From Xiphydria camelus (lineage: Eukaryota > Arthropoda > Insecta > Hymenoptera > Xiphydriidae): DNA of 64,000 nucleotides. A program made the position numbers and the translations under genes. Shown in pieces: positions 56,695-64,000 of this stretch (positions are counted from its first letter, which is position 1; each line of letters opens with the position of its first letter). The notes under the pieces are model-generated. The model was not told where the DNA came from. It was given only the letters and a program-made list of their open reading frames with translations, and did no database searches. Location of the stretch: contig OY783198.1 in NCBI GenBank assembly GCA_963678675.1, positions 21,066,684 to 21,130,683 on the forward strand. The letters are read 5' to 3'.

Positions 56695-58789
56695 TTTACG
56701 CTCCGTGAGAGACGGGCAGTTGCGTTCTTATATAATGTGACGCTCGTCGTCGGACCACTAACGAGAGGCCGAGAGCCGTGGGCCGGGAGCCGCGAGTCGA
56801 GGGTCGGCGCCATCTGACGGCAGGCCGCCGTAGCGTGACGGGTCGCCACAGTTTAAGTAACCAAATCTGCGTTCCTCCGCCTGTTACCGCTAATTTAGTC
56901 AAATCTACTACATTTTCTAATCAAATATGTTTTCTTTCGGGATCCAACTCAGGTTCTCAAGTTCAATTTCGAGTTCCGTATCCATTCGTTATATCACTCA
57001 CGGGCATACGAGTCTTTCCGAGAGTTTTTTCCTAGCCTCCCTCGTGGCTGCCGTCGAAGGAGAAGTCTCAGAGGATACACGAGACACCGCGTGGTGTATC
57101 CCGTGCGCTCGAGTAACTCTACAACGTCGGAGGAGAAGGAGAAGAAGAAGGAGGAGGACGAGTCGGTGACGTACGCGCGAATACGCCGCGTCACGACGGG
57201 ACTCTTAATTTGTCAATGCGGATCTCTGGTCTTGTCCGACGAACCGGATTCCCCTTCGACGTCCGGCAAAACCATCGCGCGTGTGTGTATAGGTATTTTG
57301 GTATCGCGTTATACGGGTAATTTCAATATCACGAGCGAATTCCCCCTCGTCATCGACCGACGACTATTTCCGGGAAAAGGCGAGCGACTACGTGAGTGCG
57401 CGCGGGAAAAAGAGGAAACTAGGAAACGGTACAGGCGCGGGAGTGGCCGGGAGAGCGAAGGGTGGAGACGGGGAGTATTTCGACGACGATTAAACGACTT
57501 AAGGGCCGCGGCCGCGGGCAAAGACGCCGCCTGGCGGTCAGCGGTGAAACGATTAAATAAATTAGTTGCTCGACAAAGAAGGGCAGCGGCGGGATGACTG
57601 GATGGGATCCGTACGAGGGTAATCCCCGTTGAATTCCTCCTAATTATGCACGCTCAACCACCGCGGCTACCAGGTACCCCTCTCGACCTCCTCCCGTGCA
57701 TCGTCGACCGCACCGCGCGCGCGCGCGCGCGCGCGCTACCTCGCACCGGCCGTTTTACTTACAAATTCAATAAGCATATATCATATTTAATGCACGCCCC
57801 GAGACGGGAATGTTTCGACCGGAGGACCGCCCTGGACCGCGTGCGAGGAGAGAGTTCGCTCCGCTCTCTTCTTCCCTCGTCTCTCGCCTCCCGCCGTCGC
57901 TCGGTTTCGCCGCGGCGGCGTTCGGATAGTCGGCGAATTTCCTCCCCCGCATGCGTGGTATGTACCTATCGATTGAATTTTGTGGAAACGATCGACCGGT
58001 AGCGGGAGGCGAGCGAGTGTCTCGCGGTTCGTTTTTGTCGTTCTTTGCTCGCTCATCGTCATCGCGACGACGAGACGAAAGACGAGGAGGCGCGAGGGGG
58101 TGGAAAAAGAGGAGCACGCGAGACCCCTTGGAATAAAGACGACGGAGACTGTACCATCACGGAATTCCGTTCCGAGATCTCCCTCGAGGAGTCCTCGTCC
58201 CGGGATCGACGTCGGGGACGCGCGTCTCGTCCGCTGAAGGATCCGACAATGACGAACGACAATGGGGGAGGGAGAAAGGAAGAAGTTATGCACGGACCAC
58301 CGACAATTCCGGCGGTGCGGAATAAAGATCCGCGTTTCGGTGCCACGCGGCGCCGGTAAAATCGATTTGAGTTGGGGAGGCACAAACAAGGAGACACAAT
58401 GCGGTCTTTGTCATTGAGAATCAACGATTGAATAGAGCGCTAATAGACGTGGCACCTTCGCCCCTCCCGCGGATGCGCCCCGTACGAGCACACACCTCAC
58501 ACGTCGGCGTCGCTGGCACCGCGTTCTCGAGAACTCGGTCTTTCTCTCGACGGTTATCCTTCGCTCTGCGCCGCGTAGGTGGATACCATCGTGCGTGTAC
58601 GACATGCGCTTCTTGGTTAGTTTCTATAAATACCACGGGAAGCGATAATCTCTATTTTATTAGTTGTGGATTGTATCGTAGCTATGAAAAAAAATTGAAG
58701 GATGGGTATACCGATAAAAGAATTGAGTTGATGTATAATAAAAGCGATTCATTGGCGTGCCAAATAAATGTTTGATAGAGTGAAATGCT
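56695..58789. other. CpG-rich unique DNA, no gene seen
   Basis: (GAA/GGA)n lies near 57130-57161 and (CG)n near 57713-57735. Frames between 57091 and 58424 are basic, overlap on both strands and lack motifs. Confidence 0.45.
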
Positions 58790-59250
58790 CCTTACAATTT
58801 TTCCGAGAAATCGAAATTTCTGGAATCAATCGCACGATCACTCAATATTGTGCATTTTTTTGCGTCGACTACGAAAATCATGGGCATTAAGTTGATATCG
58901 CAAAGGAAATATAAGATATCAGCGATTTTGTGTACGAAAATAGAATTATTTTTCCATGAAAAATCATCGATATCTCGGTTTTCCTTTGAGATTTCAACAA
59001 TGTAATAGCGATTTTCGGAATCAACGTCAAAAAATACATTGAATAGGGTGGTCGAGGGTTGGGGGTTCCAGACGTATCGATTTTTTACGAAAACGTTAAA
59101 AAGATTCCTCGACATTTTTGAATTTTTCACAAAAATTGAAATCTCCGAAATCGATCGCCGGACTGCCCCATTGTGTATATCTTTTCGCGTTGATTACAAA
59201 AAGCATAGTCACTCTTGGTCGATATTTAAAAACAACTAAAAGATACCAAC
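58790..59250 (+). repeat. Family P tandem repeat, second block, about 1.6 units
   Basis: It contains AAAGGAAATATAAGATATCA, TCATCGATATCTCGGTTTTC, CTTTGAGATTTC, GGAATCAACGTCAAAAAATA, and AATTGAAATCTCCGAAATCG. Blocks and order match 46022-46800 in the same orientation, 12 kb away. Confidence 0.75.
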
Positions 59251-60801
59251 GATCAAATGCGCGAAAAAAATCGCGACTTTATCCGCGAGGCCGAACCCAC
59301 AAGCGAAGAAGCGTCGATTTCTCGCACCGCGACGCGAATCTCGCGCCTCCCGTTCCTCACGCGCGCGGGTTCCGCAGCGGGGCAGGCGCGCGAGAGGAGA
59401 AAGAATTAAGAGGAGCGGGTGCCGAAGGAACGAGCGTTAACGTTATTTATTCGATAATTAAGTACGGCCGAGGGCGATCCTACACTCCTACCTGCGCACT
59501 TACGGCTGTGTACATCGCGGCGCGCACGCCGCGGGTGACCATAAAACGTCTTTAATGCCTTCCCGATTCGGATTCAATGCGACCTTAATGGCCGCGTAGG
59601 CCCCGATCCGCTCGAAACCTTCGACATTTTCGAGAGCGGACATCGCGAGAGCGTTATTGCGTCTACGGAGATGGCGGCCGCGGCCGGTGCGAGACACTGG
59701 GTTATTGGCTCTCGGAAAAAAAGGTTCGAGGAATTATCCGGTCAGGCGCGGGATTGATATCTGGCCGATATATGTACGTCGTATATACGCGTGTACACGT
59801 ACGAGAGGCATAGTTTTTCTAAAAGCACTCTCGGTAAGGATATATCGCGGGGCACAAATATGGAGGCCATTAAAATTCGTTCCTTTTATTCAACTCGCGT
59901 ACACGTATCACATCCACCGCGTCGATACCGGTATCGATAACGCGAGACCGCGGCGCGCCGCGTCGCTCTCGCAGCTCTCAGCGCCGTAGAGATGTGGATT
60001 ATTTCGCGTCGATCGAATGTATACCCTCTCGGCGTTCCGGGAAACCGCGCTACGCGCCGGACGAGAGCCGTGACACGCGTGTCATGGCCGCGTACCGTGT
60101 CCTGCGCGCGGGGCGTCTGGTCCGTCGTCGTCCGTCACCACTGCGCTACGAGTCGCACTCTGCAACGCGTCGCCCGTCTAGTCGGTCACGCCCCGAGACG
60201 AGAGCAGTTTCCCGTAAATTGGGCAATCCATCACCGGGATTATCTTCACTTTTTATTCGCGTCAGGGTCGCACGACACGGTCGCACCGCGTTGGCTGTTG
60301 TAGCGCTCCCGGAGAGCGCTCCTCGTAGGCTCTCCTACGAGAGAGAATCGCGCGCCGGTCGTTTGACGGTCGTAGGGTATAGCGCGAGCGAGGGAGACGT
60401 CGCAGTTCGTTCCTGCACTCGTGGAGCCACTGAGATGAGGGGCGGCGGTGGCTGGGCGGCAGGGAGAGTCGGGTCGTCCGATCCGCGATTCCCTCGCGGA
60501 TCTACTTTATTCCATCGTTCTCCTTCCCCTCCTCCTCCTCTTCCTCCTCCACTGCTCCGTTTCTATCTCTATCTCCATCTGTACGCCCGTCCCGCTCGCT
60601 CAAACGAGAGCGCGACCGAGAGAACGACGCGCACCGCTACAACGCGCCGGATAGCGCCGTACGGAGCACCTATACGTAGTTATACATACCAGGGAGAGAG
60701 CATGGAGCGGTGCAACGCGCGTAGGAGTGTACCGCACTCGCGGGGCGCGACGAAGTACATGTGGTGTACTCGGCCGAACGACGTATATCTATCAACTACA
60801 T
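59251..60801. other. CpG-rich unique DNA, no gene seen
   Basis: The 269-codon frame at 59994-60803 is Arg/Ser/Pro-rich and overlaps frames in other phases. It has no motif and I do not call it a gene. Confidence 0.5.
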
Positions 60802-61010
60802 GAGGCTAAACTCACTCGCCAGAGAAGAAACTCGAATCACTATTATTTCATTATCTGCGAGCTTTTCGCTCATACTTGTATAATACTCTTTTGAAGATTA
60901 TATTTTCATCTACAATTAGGTAAGTCTTATATCGATGTAGGTCAAAAGTTCACAGATAATGAGATAATAGCGATTCGAGTTTCTTTCCCCTGGCGAGTAA
61001 GTTTAAACTC
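60802..61010. mobile_element. Family E palindromic MITE, copy 5
   Basis: It starts GAGGCTAAACTCACTCGCCA and ends GAGTTTCTTTCCCCTGGCGA before GTAAGTTTAAACTC. TTAGGTAAGT inside it is the family's AATAAAGT-type block with an insertion. It abuts family S. Confidence 0.8.
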
Positions 61011-61011
61011 A

Positions 61012-61214
61012 TACACTGTTAAAAATGTCTGTCTTGAATTCACAAATTTATTGTGTTGAAAGCTTTTAAAAAGCACGTGTTGTAGAATCACAATGAGATA
61101 TTGTAAAATCACAATATGTATCATAAATTCTCAATTGTCTTTGAATTTCACAATTAGTTTTGTAAATTTAATTCACAAATGTGTTGGAAGCTTTTAACAA
61201 TTTCTAACAGTGTA
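61012..61214. mobile_element. Family S, about 200-bp element with TA flanks
   Basis: The ends TA|CACTGTTAAAAATG and ATTTCTAACAGTG|TA are inverse and flanked by TA. Inner blocks AATTCACAAATTTATTGTGT and TTAATTCACAAATGTGTTGG are similar in direct orientation, and GAAAGCTTTTAA / GGAAGCTTTTAA also repeats. It is non-coding. Confidence 0.7.
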
Positions 61215-61614
61215 CGGTGTTAAGTTCTGCGGTATTTTTTATTACGGTAAGACCCAGGGAATCCATTTCTATCCCCACAACTTCACGGAAATCACGTATC
61301 AGCTATCCCGCCGGACTTTACTTTCCTCCAGTTTTCCTTACCCTCGGTTTCCAGAATTCATACCTGTACCTATAGTTACATCCGCCATATATAAACCCCC
61401 AGCTTAATCCAACCCAACCCTCATTTACTCATCATTCTTAATCATCCTCTAGACAAGACTAGGAGAGAGTCTATCAGAGTCTAGTGCAGTGCGGATCGAG
61501 ACAACTCGAGGTTCTGCACCTCACCTGTGTGTACCTAACAACCGTGTAGTTTTTCTAGCGTAAATATAGATTATCAAATCCAAATTCAACGTGTTCTGCC
61601 GCCGGAATCTACAG
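61213..61614 (+). repeat. Possible solo LTR, or TATA promoter region
   Basis: The segment from TGTTAAGTTCTGCGG (61218) to CCGCCGGAATCTACA (about 61614) has TG...CA ends, a strong TATA box (CCATATATAAACCC, near 61386) and a downstream CTCATTTACTCATCATTC that could hold a start site. I see no matching target duplication or primer-binding site, and only one copy. A host promoter is the alternative. Confidence 0.3.
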
Positions 61615-62739
61615 AAAATATCCTCAAAAAAGCTTGGGGATATTCGATCCTGACATATACAGGGTCACCGAACATACTATATACGAGGATGGAAGTATAT
61701 AAGAGCGAGCGAATATTTGACGGCTTGCAGGGGGATAAAAAGACGAAGAATCCGCGGGCAAAGAAAAATGAGAGCGTGTGTGGAAGGCCGCGCTCGTGTG
61801 ATTCCCTGCGACAAATACGATAGACACGGATAGTGGGATACCGCTACGCTGTACGGGGAACCGAGGTGGCCCCGACAATGGAGACTCATCTAGAAAATGT
61901 AGCATTTTACCCCGGGACAATGTGTTATAATAATGGCGTTGATAAGCATATCGCGCTCAAGCGACGAGGGGCTCGCTGCCCGCGGCTCGCCGGCCGCTCT
62001 CGCCGAGGCGACGGGCCCGGGATCCACGACGCGCCGGATGAGCGACACTGGTTTCAATAAGGCAAGAACACGGCCCTGTAAACCGCAAGTCATGTTGGTT
62101 CATTACGCCGCCCCACGTGAGAGTAAGATGAGACTTCGAGACTAACCTACGCCGGTTGATTCAGCCCGCCTTGCGCTGCGTGCCTGCGCGCTCGTTCGCC
62201 CGGTTCGCTGGTTGCCTGGTATCGCGCGCGTCGTCGTCGTCGTTGTCGTCGCCGCCGCCACGGTGTATCGGGAACGCCGTCGTCTCGTCCGTGTACAACG
62301 TAACCTTCGACTCTCCCTCCGCGCCGAACCAATTTCCGATTTTCGACGGAAAACTGAAATCGCGTGACCGCGCGTTCGATATTGCGCGATCGCGCGTACC
62401 TGCAGAGCCCCGCGATCCGCGTCGAAATCGCGGGGCGAGACTAAACGATCGAGCGATGAGTGTGCCGTGCTCTTCTCTCTTTCTCATTCTCTCTCGCCGT
62501 TCACCGATGCGGTTATCGGAAACTGCTGCAGCACATCACCGACTTGCACGCCGCTTGGCGAACGTTTAATCGTGGTTCGCAGCGATCGTAATTCCCGATT
62601 TTCACGCGGCGTTTCCGCAGTAGTTGCCGCGCCGGGGCGATGAGTTCTCGGCGGGTTTAAAGAACCTGTTGCTCTTTGATTGCAGTTTTTGAGTTCTTAC
62701 GATTTATATTCACGGATATCGAGAAAGGTTCTTTTTGAT
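61615..62739. other. Unique DNA, no gene seen
   Basis: GTCGTCGTCGTCGTTGTCGT near 62232 is a microsatellite. GTATATAAGAGCG near 61695 is TATA-like. Frames are motif-free. Confidence 0.45.
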
Positions 62740-63180
62740 CTAGTGCTTATATCACACCCGTAAGAAATGTCAATAAATCAAACTTAGCTAATTTCAACAT
62801 CTCCTAAGTTAAACATGAAATTCGAGTTCTCTTTGACTCAGTGTTTATATTGCCCGTAAGAAATTCCACTGAATGAAACTCAGTTATTTTCAACATCTAA
62901 ATAAACAATGAAATTCGAGTTCCTTTTCGACCCAGAGTTTATATCACCCGTAAGAACTGCCACTGAACCAAGCTCAGTTAATTTCAACATCTAAATAAAC
63001 AGTGAAATTCGACTTCTTTTTGATTCAGTGTTTATATCACCCGTAAGAAATGTCAACGAATAAAACTCAGTTAATTTCAACAGCTAAGTAAAAAATGAAA
63101 TTGGAATTCTTTCTAAACCAGTGTTTATGTCACCTTTAAGAAATGTCAGTGAATCAAATCAGTTTCAACATCTCGCGAAT
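62740..63180 (+). repeat. Minisatellite, 93-96 bp unit, about 5 copies
   Basis: TTATATCACCCGTAAGAAAT-type blocks occur with TAAGAA at 62761, 62857, 62951, 63044 and 63137 (spacings 96, 94, 93, 93). Each unit continues with an AATYAAACTCAGTTAATTTC-like block, AACATCTAAATAAAC, and ATGAAATTCGAGTTCTTTTT. Units are moderately diverged. Confidence 0.9.
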
Positions 63181-64000
63181 AAAAATAAAAATTCTCTCGT
63201 CGAGACGAATTCGAAATCTAAATAAAAAACCAAAGCGTAGGTACACAGGTGCACGACGCTGTCGAATCCACTGCCGCCGTCGCTGCTGCTGCTGCTGCAC
63301 CGCTCGCGCGGACTGCGCCAAAGAACGCGTATAAAAAGAAACCGACCGATCGCTTATATATATATACATACATACGTGTACCAAAGTTAAATCTCACGCG
63401 CACGACGTCGATTCATGAATCACACGGCGCCGCGGCGGATTCGCCAGCGCGCGCTCGCGCGTCCCGATAACGATCTACATTCTTAATTCCGAACGTTTCT
63501 CGAATCTATACGCGCGCGGGGACTCCGGCGGCCGGGGCTGCTCGTAAAGTCAAACCGCGAAACGCACGCCGCAGCGACCGCCCGTTACACGCGCGCGTCA
63601 GTGCAGCGCGCGCATCGTACGCATACACGCGGCGCGCGCGCGCGTATATCGCCGAACGGAAGGGCTTTTTCGATCCCGGCGCGTAGCGCGGAGATGTTTG
63701 CATTAGCCGCGTGTCGTAGCCACCTACCAATTTCCCGTCGGAGTTCATACAGCGATGCGCGCGCGTTCGTATATAATAACGTACGCGGCTTCGCAGATAA
63801 TTTCACGACTTTATCGCCGATCGTTTAAACCTGTCTTAACGTAGGTACATAGACCGCGTACGTATCGCGCACGCTCCCCCCCTCGGGCCGCTCCTTTCTT
63901 CCCGCGGAGCGTTTCTTTCCTCCGCTCTTTCGGGGGAGTAAGCCGGCGCGCCACCTCCCGCGTCTCCGTACCGAATGAGTCCGTCGCAACAAATTGCTTA
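63181..64000. other. CpG-rich unique DNA, no gene seen
   Basis: (CTG)n lies near 63280-63298, a TATA-like CGTATAAAAAG near 63329, and a (CG)n tract near 63632-63645. No supported gene. Confidence 0.5.

Noticed and set aside
57787..58389. 200-codon frame on the minus strand
   Set aside because: Overlapped by other frames on both strands with no recognisable motif.
59994..60803. 269-codon frame on the + strand
   Set aside because: Low-information Arg/Ser/Pro composition including a proline run from a CTC microsatellite, and a competing overlapping frame; no domain.
60910..60925. TTAG|GTAAGT as a second recursive splice site
   Set aside because: It sits inside family E copy 5 as a variant of a block found in other copies, and the upstream pyrimidine tract is poor.
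62740..63180. CRISPR-like array of regular repeats
   Set aside because: The whole unit of about 94 bp repeats; there are no unique spacers, and the context is eukaryotic.

Overview
The window reads as non-coding nuclear DNA from an insect, most likely an ant or another hymenopteran. The reasons are very CpG-rich, (CG)n-studded unique sequence alternating with AT-rich blocks, a short (TTAGG)3 tract near 28020, a small 71-bp AT-rich spliceosomal intron, and a dense population of short terminal-inverted-repeat (TIR) elements. The species assignment is an inference. I found no conserved host protein gene, tRNA or rRNA. The many long open frames in the GC-rich parts are Arg/Ser/Pro-rich, overlap one another on both strands and carry no motif I recognise.

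The supportable content is mobile DNA. I separated more than twenty short repeat families and gave them local letters (A to Y). Family A (about 280 bp) has eight copies, family C five, family E five, family G five stretches, family J four and family F three. Many are near-palindromic. Many share the ends TA|CAC-N-G...C-N-GTG|TA, which suggests TA-targeting non-autonomous elements. Several are nested: A in B (23.8-24.35 kb), C in D (30.2-30.6 kb), E in F (52.8-53.3 kb), H in G (54.7-55.1 kb), O in G in N (21.2-22.2 kb) and M in N (22.8-23.3 kb). Nesting gives a partial order of insertion. There are also two blocks of a roughly 277-bp tandem repeat (46.0-46.8 and 58.8-59.25 kb), a roughly 94-bp minisatellite (62.7-63.2 kb) and a 274-bp hairpin (42.1-42.4 kb).

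The standout is a 2,705-bp foldback element at 47026-49730. It has two inverted arms of exactly 1,066 bp that differ at about three positions by eye, flanked by a 3-bp TTA duplication. Each arm carries a diverged array of about 138 bp with repeated TGGCGGA(A/T)C sites. The 573-bp centre plus the right arm encode the C-terminal part of a spliced protein with a FEN1/XPG-like GCDY motif and an acidic tail. The left arm is an inverted copy of the same 3' end, including the last exon and intron. The element therefore looks like a young internally rearranged derivative of a larger autonomous transposon.

Region by region: 1-21 kb is CpG-rich unique DNA with scattered short elements; 21.2-31.8 kb is a dense nest of elements; 31.8-40.8 kb is mostly unique and includes a candidate zero-length-exon splice site at 36.77 kb; 40.8-55.1 kb is the second dense cluster and includes the foldback element; 55.1-64 kb is mostly unique with one tandem block, a possible solo LTR and a minisatellite. 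The whole window could be intergenic or lie inside a very long intron.
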